Assembly (NCBI GenBank): GCA_965224225.1
Contig: CBDCZF010000005.1
Span: forward strand, 1 to 64,000
Source: CAJQQK01 sp965224225
GTDB taxonomy: Bacteria > Pseudomonadota > Alphaproteobacteria > Rhizobiales > Hyphomicrobiaceae
Reading direction: 5' to 3'
Length of the DNA stretch: 64,000 nt
Shown: piece after piece, positions 54,610 to 63,076 of the stretch
Layout of the letters: every line of letters starts with the position of its first letter
Numbering within the stretch: the stretch's first letter is position 1
Made by a program: the position numbers and the translations under genes
The notes under the pieces: generated by a model
Seen by the model: only the letters and a program-made list of their open reading frames with translations
What the model was told of the DNA's origin: nothing
The model's database searches: none

Positions 54610-55902
54610 TCACGGCGCGATGCGCCCGGCGGTGGTGGTGGGTTCGTGCCACTGACGCCAGCTGATGGGGCACAATCTGTGGGCGGCGCCGAGGACGAAG
54701 ATCAGTGTCATCAATTCGCCGATGATGCCGGCGCCAATGACACCTTCAATGCCAAGGCCGTTCATTGCCGCCAAGAGGGCCAGGACCAGCGCCGAGACGC
54801 GGACCAGGCCGGCATAGAGGATGCTGCGCGTGTGACCCGTGGCGAGAAGTGAGATGGTGGGCACGAGGTGCGTCATGCGCAGTGCCCACATCATCGCAAG
54901 GCCTATCGTGAGGCCGGAGAGGCCGGCGTAGTTGGGGCCAAACGCCAACTTGACCAGCCAGCCGCCGAGGGTCGCGAACAAGGCCATGTAGCCGATTGCG
55001 GCCGCGACGGCGACGAGGCTGAGGTTCCGGTAGAGCAGGGTGAAAGCCGGGGCCCGTGATTTCTCAGCTGCAAGGACCGGTAAGAGCAAGGCGTAGGCAA
55101 GCTTGCTCGCGAGAAGTGCCGGCATCATGCAGATCATGAATGCAGCATTGAAGCCGGCTAAAGCCTCCATGCCGAAGAAGCGGGCGACGATGATCTTGTC
55201 GCCTTGCAGGACGACGATCAGCGGGATGGCGCTGAGCCAGAGAGGCCAACCGAAGGCCGCCAGGCGTTTGAGTGCTGCGAGGTCGAGGCTGGTCTCGTAG
55301 GTGGTTTTGGCCAGCGCGTGCGAGAGGGCGAGCGCCGTTGCCGCCTGGATGACCGCGATGTAGACGACGGCGCTGAAGTTGTTGTGCCAGTCGAGGATCG
55401 GCACGGTCACGATCAGGGCTGTCAACTGTGGGACGACCTCGATGATGGCGAACGGGATGTTGTCGAGCCGGCGCTGACGGCGGCGCATGTCGAGGTGGAT
55501 GAAGGCCTTGATCAATGGCACCAGTGCGACGGCACGCAGCGCCCAGGCGGCTTCGGGGATGGTGAAGAATTCCGCAATCTGGCCGGCGAAGACGAAGAGG
55601 ACGAGAGAGGTTATCAGCCCGCGCATGATGAAAACGGTGTGGGCCGCCGACATGATCGGGCGGCTGCCGCCGTCATCTGCCTGAACAACGAGGCGATCGG
55701 CGCCTGTGTCGCTCAGTGATTCGAGCAGCTGCAGGGTCAAGGTGATCGTTGCAGCGATGCCGAAGTCGCCGTTCGACAGCCAATGGCCGAGAATGGCGTT
55801 GCGCAGAAAGGAAAAGAGCTGGGCGCTGGCAATCGCGAGGAACAGCAGCGAGCCCTGGCCGAACAGACGGCGGCCTAGTTCCGTTATCCCTCCGACAGCC
55901 AT
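54610..55902 (-). CDS. polysaccharide flippase/exporter (Wzx-like, MOP superfamily)
   Basis: 430-residue polytopic membrane protein with about 12 hydrophobic segments. The N-terminus LFGQGSLLFLAIASAQLFSF and FLRNAILGHWLSNGDFG is the start typical of Wzx/oligosaccharide flippases, followed by IHLDMRRRQRRLDNIPFAIIE. ATG 55902 is preceded by GGAAGG. It would move lipid-linked oligosaccharide units across the inner membrane, consistent with the glycosyltransferase genes on both sides. Confidence 0.88.
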   Translation of the reverse strand: MAVGGITELGRRLFGQGSLLFLAIASAQLFSFLRNAILGHWLSNGDFGIAATITLTLQLLESLSDTGADRLVVQADDGGSRPIMSAAHTVFIMRGLITSLVLFVFAGQIAEFFTIPEAAWALRAVALVPLIKAFIHLDMRRRQRRLDNIPFAIIEVVPQLTALIVTVPILDWHNNFSAVVYIAVIQAATALALSHALAKTTYETSLDLAALKRLAAFGWPLWLSAIPLIVVLQGDKIIVARFFGMEALAGFNAAFMICMMPALLASKLAYALLLPVLAAEKSRAPAFTLLYRNLSLVAVAAAIGYMALFATLGGWLVKLAFGPNYAGLSGLTIGLAMMWALRMTHLVPTISLLATGHTRSILYAGLVRVSALVLALLAAMNGLGIEGVIGAGIIGELMTLIFVLGAAHRLCPISWRQWHEPTTTAGRIAP

Positions 55903-55918
55903 GTGTCCGGTCCTTCCA

Positions 55919-56953
55919 TCATCCCGTCGCAAGGACCGAAGCTGTCGAGTGCGACCGGGCCGACGGATAACCTTGCCGCCAGGTGCGTCGCGCCGCCATT
56001 ACAATTCGCCAGGCTTCGGCTGCATCGTCACCGCTGGCGGCGCCGGAAAGAGCTTTCAGGACGCGCAGCGCGATCAATCGGGTTGCCGGCCAGGCTTGCA
56101 AGAGGGCGATGCCCAGCCAGCGCGTCGGAGCCGGGCAGTGGCGGCGCAGCAATGTCGCCTTGGCGGTCAGGAGACGGATCAGCTTGCCCGAGCGGGCCTT
56201 TTCGGAGGCACCGCCGAAGTGAACGATCTGGGCCGCCGGCGTGATCATCGGGGCGGCGCCGAGATGGGCCGCCCGCATGCAGAGGTCGGCGTCCTCGCCG
56301 TACATGAAGAGCGAGGGATCGAAGCCGCCAAGCTTTTGCCACAGGCCACGCTCGATCAGCAGGAAACAGCCAGAGACGATATCGACGCGGCGGACGCTGT
56401 CGCGCGCCCAGCCGCCGTAGGCTTCTCCGTTGAAGAAGTCCGATCGCGGGAAGAGGGCAGCCAGGCCGCTGGCGCGGCAGAACTGGTTCCAAAGCGTCAT
56501 GCGGGCCCAGCACGAGGCCGGGTTGAGGGTTGCGTCAGCGAACAGAGTGCGCCCACCCCAAATGCCTGCATCCGGGCAACAGTTGGCGAATTCGACGAGG
56601 CGCGTGACGGCGTTGTCGAGCACGACGGTATCGGGGTTGAGCAGGAGAAGGTATTTGCCGCTGGCCTGGCGGGCGGCAAGGTTGTTAGCGCGGGCAAAGC
56701 CGATGTTTTCATCCAGTGCGATCAAATGGGCGTCGGGTGCCACCTCGGCAATCGCTTCGGGCGAGCTGTCTGTCGACGCATTGTCGACGACGATCAGTTC
56801 ATAGGAGATGCCGACGGTCTGTTGAATGACAGAGCGAAGGCAGTCGAGGGTGATGTCGCGGGTGTTCCAACTGACGACGATGATCGAGACTTCCGGGTCC
56901 GCAGCGGTGCGATTTTCGGTCAGATGGAAAGGTTCAGTTTCCATTTCACTCAC
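55919..56953 (-). CDS. glycosyltransferase family 2
   Basis: 344-residue GT-A enzyme. VSIIVVSWNTRDITLDCLRS and LIVVDNASTDSSPE at the N-terminus, then IGFARANNLAARQASGKYLL and the metal-binding LLLNPDTVV (D-x-D-like position), and the acceptor-side SLFMYGEDADLCMRA. This layout is typical of rhamnosyltransferase-like GT2 enzymes. GTG 56953 or ATG three codons later may be used. The stop lies 16 bp before the flippase start, so the two form an operon. Confidence 0.92.
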   Translation of the reverse strand: MSEMETEPFHLTENRTAADPEVSIIVVSWNTRDITLDCLRSVIQQTVGISYELIVVDNASTDSSPEAIAEVAPDAHLIALDENIGFARANNLAARQASGKYLLLLNPDTVVLDNAVTRLVEFANCCPDAGIWGGRTLFADATLNPASCWARMTLWNQFCRASGLAALFPRSDFFNGEAYGGWARDSVRRVDIVSGCFLLIERGLWQKLGGFDPSLFMYGEDADLCMRAAHLGAAPMITPAAQIVHFGGASEKARSGKLIRLLTAKATLLRRHCPAPTRWLGIALLQAWPATRLIALRVLKALSGAASGDDAAEAWRIVMAARRTWRQGYPSARSHSTASVLATG

Positions 56954-57207
56954 GGCATTTCCTCGCTCGAGCCGGTCGTCCGCTGGAGCGCGCTGCTTTT
57001 AGCGGCGCATTGCGGCCGGGCTGATATTGTCCGGACGAGCGGACAGTTTCTGTTCGCAAAAAATCGGGCGATGCTGGCCGGAGATTAAAGCGAATGTATT
57101 TAATCGGGGTTTAACCCGGGCATTTGCTGGCAGCGTCATTGCAATAACGGGAAATTATCAATGTTGTGAGACGGTTAAGGGCTTGTTCACGACCCCGGGG
57201 AAATTGA

Positions 57208-58416
57208 ATGACCGCCCGCAGCAAAAACCAGTTTTCCGAATTCGACGGCATCATCTGCATCGGTGGTGAAGACTGGTGGTATCACAACCGTGGCCATTTC
57301 GATTTTCAGATCATGCGGCGGCTGGCAATGAGCTGGCCAGTGCTGTTCGTCAATTCGATCGGCGTACGTATGCCCAGTCTTGGCGCCTCGGGACAATTCA
57401 TGCAGCGGATATCGCGCAAGCTCAAAAGCCTGTCGCGTGGCCTGGTCGAGGCGGAACCCGGGTTCTGGGTGTTCTCGCCATTCAGCGTGCCGGGACGGGT
57501 GGGTCAGCAGTTGTCGGACTGGGCGCTGGCGCCGCAGATCCGTGATGCCGCAAAACGGGCGGGGATCGAGCGGCCGCTGTTGTGGGTGCATTGCCCGGCA
57601 GGGGCGTCTCTCGTCGGTCAGTTCGACGAAACTGGCGTCGTGTTGCAGCGTACCGATCGGTTCGAGGCGTTTCCCGATGCTGATGGCAGGCTTATCGGGA
57701 CACAGATCGGGAAGTTGCGCCAGGATGCCGATCTCGTGGTTTATGCCGCATCACACCTGATGGCCGAGGAAAGCGATCTGGTCCGGGATGCCATACTGAT
57801 CGAACATGGCGTCGATCTCGAGCGGTTTGCCGATGCGGGCTGGTCGGCACGGGACAGCACATTCGAACATCCTGGGGATGTGCGACTGATCGGGCGGCCG
57901 CGTGTCGGGTTCGTCGGCGGCATCGATGCGCACACCTTCGACCCGGAGTTGTTCGTCGATGTCGTGAAGCGTCTGCCTGACCATCAGTTTGTTTTGGTGG
58001 GCGCATGCTCGCTGCCGGAGGGATGGTGCGAGCAAGAGAACGTGCATTTCCTCGGCCGCAAACCCTATGACGAGATTGCCGAGTATCAGGCGTCGATGGA
58101 CGTGCTGATCATGCCTTGGAATCAGAGCGAGTGGATCAAGGCCTGCAACCCGGTCAAGCTCAAGGAGTATCTCGCCGTCGGCCGGCCGATCGTTACGACG
58201 GATTTCCGCGCACTCGATCGGTGGCGGGAATTCGTGACGGTCGCGGAAGGGCCTGAAGCGTTTGCGGCTGCGATCCGGGCCGCCGTCGGACAGCCTACCA
58301 ATTTCAACGGCCGGCTCACGCGCCTCGAAAGTGAGAGCTGGGATGCGAAGGCGAAGCTGTTGGCGGAGCGGTTGCGCAGCAGTAGGCGTAGCTATTTGGA
58401 AGTTGCAGCGGCCTGA
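57208..58416 (+). CDS. glycosyltransferase, GT-B fold (group 1)
   Basis: 402-residue GT-B-type transferase. It has an N-terminal IICIGGEDWWYHNRGHFDFQ and a C-terminal GFVGGIDAHTFDPELFVDVV, with HFLGRKPYDEIAEYQASMDVLIMPW and NPVKLKEYLAVGRPIVTTDF, the usual nucleotide-sugar binding region with its glutamate. GGGGAA precedes ATG 57208. Divergent from the GT2-flippase operon, it completes the surface-glycan cluster. Confidence 0.88.
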   Translation: MTARSKNQFSEFDGIICIGGEDWWYHNRGHFDFQIMRRLAMSWPVLFVNSIGVRMPSLGASGQFMQRISRKLKSLSRGLVEAEPGFWVFSPFSVPGRVGQQLSDWALAPQIRDAAKRAGIERPLLWVHCPAGASLVGQFDETGVVLQRTDRFEAFPDADGRLIGTQIGKLRQDADLVVYAASHLMAEESDLVRDAILIEHGVDLERFADAGWSARDSTFEHPGDVRLIGRPRVGFVGGIDAHTFDPELFVDVVKRLPDHQFVLVGACSLPEGWCEQENVHFLGRKPYDEIAEYQASMDVLIMPWNQSEWIKACNPVKLKEYLAVGRPIVTTDFRALDRWREFVTVAEGPEAFAAAIRAAVGQPTNFNGRLTRLESESWDAKAKLLAERLRSSRRSYLEVAAA

Positions 58417-58596
58417 TCAGCAAATAATTGATGATCTAGCAGGATAGGTCAATGTTTCTTATTTGTTCCCATTGACTCTTGACGAATCGTACCGGTTCGC
58501 CTAGTTTGATAGTGGGCAGTCAAGCACCGGGTAAACCAGAGCATCCGAAAGGTTGCGGGCGAGAAATCGCAATCATGGTCCGGGGGGCTGCCCTTT

Positions 58597-59388
58597 TCAT
58601 TTGAATGGTTGGAGAGCGGCGGCTTGTTGCTGGGTAAGCGGCATTTGATCAATGCCCGGTATCAGTTTAAGGCCATAACTCAGGTAGTTGCCCTGGCGTG
58701 AGTAGATCATTTCCTGAAGTGCGTGGAGATACTGCGCTTCGACGTTTCCGTACGGGTCAGGCTCGAAGGCGGATGCAATTGCGGAGGCGCCACAGTCTGC
58801 TAGCTGCAATCCAGCATCTGTGCTGTGATCACGTGCTTCAATGGCTTCGATGTCAATTACGGGCCAATGGATGCTGTTGTCACCGTCATCACGGAGCCGA
58901 GTGAGATATTCTCGAAACCCATCGTAGGATAATCCGCCTCGCCGCGAAAACACCAATCGGAGCTTTCCGTCGCCCTCCGGTACATCGATACGGAGATCAC
59001 GACAGAACCACGACAGGCGTTCGATGACATGGCGAGCAATGTAGAAATATAGCTGGTTCTTGTTCACGAAAATACCAGGCTGGATCGTGGTCTTGTTGGA
59101 GATCGCAGCGATCATGCGAAGCGGCTTTCCGTGTAGCAACTGGCAGGCGGCGCGCTTCTGGTTGTGGTTGAAGTCTGCGAAATGTATTTGACGGCCCTTA
59201 GTTTTTTTCCCCGTTGTTGTCTTTATCTCATCACGCCACTTCACGGTTTCCAATCGATGAGAGGCGCGAATTACGCAAGCGCAAATACACAGCCACTTGG
59301 AAGTTCCTCCTTGGTCGCCTGGTTGGCGGAAATTGCCTAGACCATCGTCTCCAGACTCATCGATGTAGGCAATGAAGCTGTGTGTCAT
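58597..59388 (-). CDS. DUF3800-domain protein
   Basis: 263 residues. The start HSFIAYIDESGDDGLGNF with its acidic IDESG motif, a later RLVFSRRGG and the C-terminal AGLQLADCGASAIASAFEPD (an aspartate in a Q-L-A-D motif) are the DUF3800 hallmarks, thought to form an RNase H-like nuclease fold. ATG 59388 chosen at the conserved start. Base composition and codon use look less GC-rich than the glycan and TCA genes on either side, suggesting transfer. Stand-alone; function unknown, sometimes seen in defence or mobile regions. Confidence 0.8.
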   Translation of the reverse strand: MTHSFIAYIDESGDDGLGNFRQPGDQGGTSKWLCICACVIRASHRLETVKWRDEIKTTTGKKTKGRQIHFADFNHNQKRAACQLLHGKPLRMIAAISNKTTIQPGIFVNKNQLYFYIARHVIERLSWFCRDLRIDVPEGDGKLRLVFSRRGGLSYDGFREYLTRLRDDGDNSIHWPVIDIEAIEARDHSTDAGLQLADCGASAIASAFEPDPYGNVEAQYLHALQEMIYSRQGNYLSYGLKLIPGIDQMPLTQQQAAALQPFK

Positions 59389-59611
59389 AACAATCAGAAT
59401 ACACCATAGTTTAATGCAAAGCGAACATCCCTCTGCCTGGATTCGATGACAACGGCCGCTTGAAGCCAGCGTCATTTACCTTTAAGCGAACAGTGATGAT
59501 GCGCTGCAGCATCGGACGCGGTCCGGTGCGCAGGTCGTCAGTGGCATTTTAATCGAGTCGTCGGCCCGCTGATTGGGGGCAAAGCCGGCTCAGCTGTGGG
59601 AGATTAAGGGA

Positions 59612-60577
59612 ATGGCACGCGCGAAGATTGCGTTGATCGGCTCGGGCATGATCGGCGGTACACTGGCCCATCTGATCGGTCTCAAGGAACTGGGAGACGT
59701 CGTGCTCTACGACATTGCCGAAGGCGTGCCGCAGGGCAAGGCGCTCGATCTGGCGCAATCCGGTGCTCCGGAAGGCTTCGACAGCGCGCTCAGGGGGGCC
59801 AACAGTTACGCCGATATCGAAGGCGCGGATGTCTGTATCGTGACCGCCGGATTTCCGCGCAAACCCGGCATGAGCCGGGATGATCTCCTCGCCAAGAACC
59901 TGCAGGTAATGGAACAGGTCGGTGCCGGCATCCGCAAGTATGCGCCCAATGCGTTCGTGATCGTGATCACCAATCCGCTCGATGCCATGGTCTGGGCGCT
60001 GCAGAAGGCGTCCGGGCTGCCGTTCGAGCGTGTCGTCGGCATGGCCGGCGTGCTCGATGCGAGCCGCTTCCGGCATTTCATTGCAGATGAGCTGAACGTA
60101 TCGGTCGAAGACGTTACGGCATTCGTTGCCGGCGGGCATGGTGACGACATGGTACCGCTGGTGCGCTATTCGACGGTTGCCGGCATTCCGCTGACCGATA
60201 TCGTCAAGATGGGCTGGATGACGCAGCAGCGTCTCGATGAAATCGTCGATCGCACGCGCAAGGGTGGCGGCGAGATCGTGGCCTTGCTCAAGACCGGATC
60301 GGCATACTATGCGCCGGCGTCGTCGGCGATCACGATGGCGGAGAGTTATCTCAAGGATAAGAAGCGGGTGCTGCCGTGTGCGGCGATGCTCAACGGCGAG
60401 TTCGGGGTCAAGGGGCTTTACGTCGGCGTGCCGGTGATCATCGGGGCTGGCGGTGTCGAACGCATCGTCGAGATCGACCTCAATACGGCTGAACGGCAGA
60501 TGTTCATGAAGTCGGTCGAGTCGGTCAAAGGGCTGGTTGAGGAATGCAGCCAGATTGCGCCTAATCTCGGGGCTTGA
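59612..60577 (+). CDS. mdh: malate dehydrogenase
   Basis: 321-residue NAD-dependent malate dehydrogenase of the LDH-like alphaproteobacterial type. Nucleotide-binding ALIGSGMIGGTLAHLIG, CIVTAGFPRKPGMSRDDLL with the substrate arginine, VITNPLDAMVWALQK and active-site histidine in VAGGHGDDMVPLVRYS. ATG 59612 has TAAGGGA upstream. TCA cycle; heads the mdh-ridA-sucC-(TA)-sucD run. Confidence 0.96.
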   Translation: MARAKIALIGSGMIGGTLAHLIGLKELGDVVLYDIAEGVPQGKALDLAQSGAPEGFDSALRGANSYADIEGADVCIVTAGFPRKPGMSRDDLLAKNLQVMEQVGAGIRKYAPNAFVIVITNPLDAMVWALQKASGLPFERVVGMAGVLDASRFRHFIADELNVSVEDVTAFVAGGHGDDMVPLVRYSTVAGIPLTDIVKMGWMTQQRLDEIVDRTRKGGGEIVALLKTGSAYYAPASSAITMAESYLKDKKRVLPCAAMLNGEFGVKGLYVGVPVIIGAGGVERIVEIDLNTAERQMFMKSVESVKGLVEECSQIAPNLGA

Positions 60578-60591
60578 TGTCGCTTCGCGAA

Positions 60592-60642
60592 CGGGGCTGC
60601 CGCCCCGCGCCCCGCTCGAGAGCGCGAGGGCTGGCCCTCGCT
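60592..60642. repeat. two adjacent hairpins between mdh and ridA
   Basis: CGGGGC/GCCCCG (60592-60608, 5-base loop) and GCGAGGGC/GCCCTCGC (60625-60642, 2-base loop). They could form an attenuator, terminator or mRNA-stability element after mdh; no T-run follows. Confidence 0.55.
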
Positions 60643-60667
60643 TGCGCAGCAAACTGGAGGATGTTGA

Positions 60668-61051
60668 ATGTCGAAAACGGCTCTGAAACCTGACGGCATG
60701 AGTGGCGTTGGGCCCTATTCGCTGGCGATCAAGTCGGGGGGCGTGGTTTATCTCTCCGGCCAGATCCATCTCGATCCGGCGACCGGAAAGCTGGTCGAAG
60801 GAGACATCCAAGCCCAGACCCGGCAGTGCCTCGAAAACCTCAAGCGTGTTTTGGCCGCCGACGGATTGACATTTGGCGATCTGGTCAAGTGTACGATCTT
60901 CCTCGTTGACATGGGTGATTTTGCCGCCGTCAATGAGGTTTACGCGCAATATATGGTGGAGCCTTTCCCGGCACGGTCGTGTGTGCAGGTGGCGGGGCTG
61001 CCGCTTGGGGCGCGGGTCGAAATTGAGGCGATTGCCGCTGCCCAAGGTTGA
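60668..61051 (+). CDS. RidA family protein (reactive imine deaminase type)
   Basis: 127 residues, full RidA length. GPYSLAIKSGGVVYLSGQI, the family segment NLKRVLAADGLTFGDLVKCTIFL, NEVYAQYMVEPFPARSCVQVAGLPLGARVEIEAIA with the arginine (in PARS) that contacts the substrate carboxylate. GGAGG precedes ATG 60668. RidA hydrolyses enamine/imine intermediates from PLP enzymes. It sits between mdh and sucC. Confidence 0.92.
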   Translation: MSKTALKPDGMSGVGPYSLAIKSGGVVYLSGQIHLDPATGKLVEGDIQAQTRQCLENLKRVLAADGLTFGDLVKCTIFLVDMGDFAAVNEVYAQYMVEPFPARSCVQVAGLPLGARVEIEAIAAAQG

Positions 61052-61179
61052 CGGCTGGCTCGGTGTCGGCAGGTTGGCAACGATTAACTTCTGGTGTACC
61101 AGATGCCAGCCAGGAATTACCCTGGCCAAGGATTGGGCCCGGGCAGGCTGTAAAACGGAAAACAACGCGGACAGGCGTC

Positions 61180-62379
61180 ATGAACATCCACGAATACCAG
61201 GCCAAAGAGCTCTATCGACAGTACGGCGTGCCGACGGCGGAAGGGTATCCGGCGTTCAGTGTCGATGAAGCGGTTGCGGCGGCGGGCAAGCTGCCCGGGC
61301 CGGTCTGGGTCGTGAAGAGCCAGATTCATGCCGGCGGGCGCGGCAAAGGCAAGTTCAAGGAGGCCGAGGCCGGAGCAGGCGGCGGCGTGCGTCTCGCCAA
61401 ATCGGTCGATGAGGTCAAGCAGTTTGCAGGTGAGATGCTCGGCAGAACGCTGGTCACACTGCAAACAGGGGAAGCCGGCAAACGGGTCAACCGGATATAT
61501 ATCGAGGACGGCTCCGCGATCGATCGCGAACTCTATCTCTCGGCGCTGGTCGACCGCGACACATCCCGCATTGCCTTCATCGCTTCGACGGAAGGCGGCA
61601 TGGATATCGAGCAGGTCGCACACGATACGCCCGAGAAGATCCTGACGATCACGATCGATCCGGCTGCCGGCTATCAGGCTTTCCACGGCCGTAAGATTGC
61701 ATTCGCGCTGGGCCTCGAAGGCGGGCAGGTCAGGCAGTGTGTCAAGCTGATCGGTGATCTCTACCGGATGGTTGTCGAAAAGGACATGAGCTTGCTGGAG
61801 ATCAACCCATTGGTCGTGACCAAGGACGGCAACCTGACCTGTCTGGACGGCAAGATGGACTTCGATTCGAACGCCTTGTTCCGCCACCCGGAGATCCTGG
61901 AACTGCGTGATCTCGACGAAGAAGACCCGATGGAGATCGAAGCTTCCAAGCACGATCTCGCCTTCATCAAGCTCGACGGCAATATCGGCTGCCTGGTCAA
62001 CGGCGCCGGGCTTGCGATGGCGACGCTCGACATCATCAAGCTCTACGGCTGCGAGCCTGCCAACTTCCTCGATGTCGGCGGTTCGGCGCCGAAGGAACGG
62101 GTCAAGGCGGCGTTCGAGATTATTCTCAACGACGATGCGGTGAAGGGCATTCTGGTCAACATCTTCGGCGGCATCATGCGCTGCGATATCATCGCCGAGG
62201 GGGTCGTTGCAGCGGCCAAGGAGATGGGCATCACGGTGCCGCTGGTCGTGCGTCTCGAAGGGACAAACGTCGACAAGGGCAAGCAGATCCTGGCCGAGAG
62301 CGGGTTGAAGATCATACCGGCCGATGACCTTGCCGATGCGGCGAAGAAGATCACGGACGAGGTCAAGCGGTTGGGTTGA
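61180..62379 (+). CDS. sucC: succinyl-CoA synthetase beta subunit (ADP/GDP-forming)
   Basis: 399-residue beta subunit, starting MNIHEYQAKELYRQYGVP. ATP-grasp residues are seen in VWVVKSQIHAGGRGKGKF, metal binding in LLEINPLVVTKDGNLTCLDGKMDFD, and the C-terminal CoA-ligase domain in FLDVGGSAPKERVKAAFEIIL and GIMRCDIIAEGVV. ATG 61180 is the conserved start; a frame open further upstream is not. The partner alpha subunit sucD lies 697 bp downstream, separated by a toxin-antitoxin pair. Confidence 0.97.
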   Translation: MNIHEYQAKELYRQYGVPTAEGYPAFSVDEAVAAAGKLPGPVWVVKSQIHAGGRGKGKFKEAEAGAGGGVRLAKSVDEVKQFAGEMLGRTLVTLQTGEAGKRVNRIYIEDGSAIDRELYLSALVDRDTSRIAFIASTEGGMDIEQVAHDTPEKILTITIDPAAGYQAFHGRKIAFALGLEGGQVRQCVKLIGDLYRMVVEKDMSLLEINPLVVTKDGNLTCLDGKMDFDSNALFRHPEILELRDLDEEDPMEIEASKHDLAFIKLDGNIGCLVNGAGLAMATLDIIKLYGCEPANFLDVGGSAPKERVKAAFEIILNDDAVKGILVNIFGGIMRCDIIAEGVVAAAKEMGITVPLVVRLEGTNVDKGKQILAESGLKIIPADDLADAAKKITDEVKRLG

Positions 62380-62409
62380 CTTGTACACAGCTACACATAT
62401 ACTGTGATC

Positions 62410-62643
62410 ATGACGAAGAACATTACACTTGCCGTGGACGAGGATGTCCTGGTCGATGTCCGCCGCTACGCAGCGGACAATAACACCACGGTCAATGCCT
62501 TGGTGCGAAACGCATTGGAAGGCCTTGCTGAGCGTGCTCGGCGGCAACGAAGCGAGTGGGATCAGCTATTCGAAGAGGCCGATCGGGCCGGCGCCAGAAT
62601 TGGCTCGATATCATGGTCGAGAGATGAGCTTCATGAGCGTTGA
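62410..62643 (+). CDS. antitoxin, ribbon-helix-helix type (VapB-like)
   Basis: 77 residues. KNITLAVDEDVLVDVRRYAADNNTTVNALVRNALE is a short strand followed by two helices, the ribbon-helix-helix DNA-binding pattern of many antitoxins. The charged C-terminal half (RRQRSEWDQLFEEADRAGAR) would wrap the toxin. It starts 31 bp after the sucC stop at ATG 62410 and overlaps the toxin start. In such pairs the antitoxin represses its own promoter. Confidence 0.8.
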   Translation: MTKNITLAVDEDVLVDVRRYAADNNTTVNALVRNALEGLAERARRQRSEWDQLFEEADRAGARIGSISWSRDELHER

Positions 62644-63058
62644 AGCGTTTCTCGACACCAATATCCTGGTCTATGCGGTCGATACAGATCTGAAGTATGC
62701 CGCCAAGCGGGACCGCGCCCGATCTCTGATCCGTGAAGATCGCTTTGGCACTTCGGCGCAAGTCGTGCAGGAGTTCTACGTCACCGTTACACGCAAGCTG
62801 GCTGTACCGCTACTTCCCAACATTGCCGCCAGATGGGTTGATCGCCTGACCAGAATGCCATTCGTGCCAACCGACGCAATCCTTCTCAAGACAGCTGTGA
62901 TAAGGGCCCAGGCCTCGCAGATATCGTATTGGGACGGTGCCATCCTCGCCGCCGCAGAGGCCCTCGGGGCAACGACCCTATACACTGAAGATCTAAATGA
63001 CGGCCAGTCGTACGGCACCGTGCGGGTCGTCAATCCTTTTGCGAACTTGAGCCCCTGA
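62633..63058 (+). CDS. toxin, PIN-domain ribonuclease (VapC-like)
   Basis: 141-residue PIN-domain protein. Conserved acidic residues are visible in FLDTNILVYAVD (first Asp), SAQVVQEFYVTV (Glu), QISYWDGAILAAAEALG (Asp) and TLYTEDLNDGQ (Asp), the metal site of VapC-type RNases. ATG 62633 overlaps the antitoxin stop; ATG 62624 is an alternative. sucD starts 19 bp after the stop, so all four genes can be one transcript. Confidence 0.85.
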   Translation: MSVEAFLDTNILVYAVDTDLKYAAKRDRARSLIREDRFGTSAQVVQEFYVTVTRKLAVPLLPNIAARWVDRLTRMPFVPTDAILLKTAVIRAQASQISYWDGAILAAAEALGATTLYTEDLNDGQSYGTVRVVNPFANLSP

Positions 63059-63076
63059 ACAGGAATTCAAATCCAC

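Noticed and set aside
59549..61165. Long minus-strand open frame (538 codons) opposite mdh and ridA
   Set aside because: It is antisense to two clear genes, has no family features and arises from GC-rich codon structure. The same applies to long antisense frames at 46311-47615, 61117-62547, 33333-34604 and 39529-41220.
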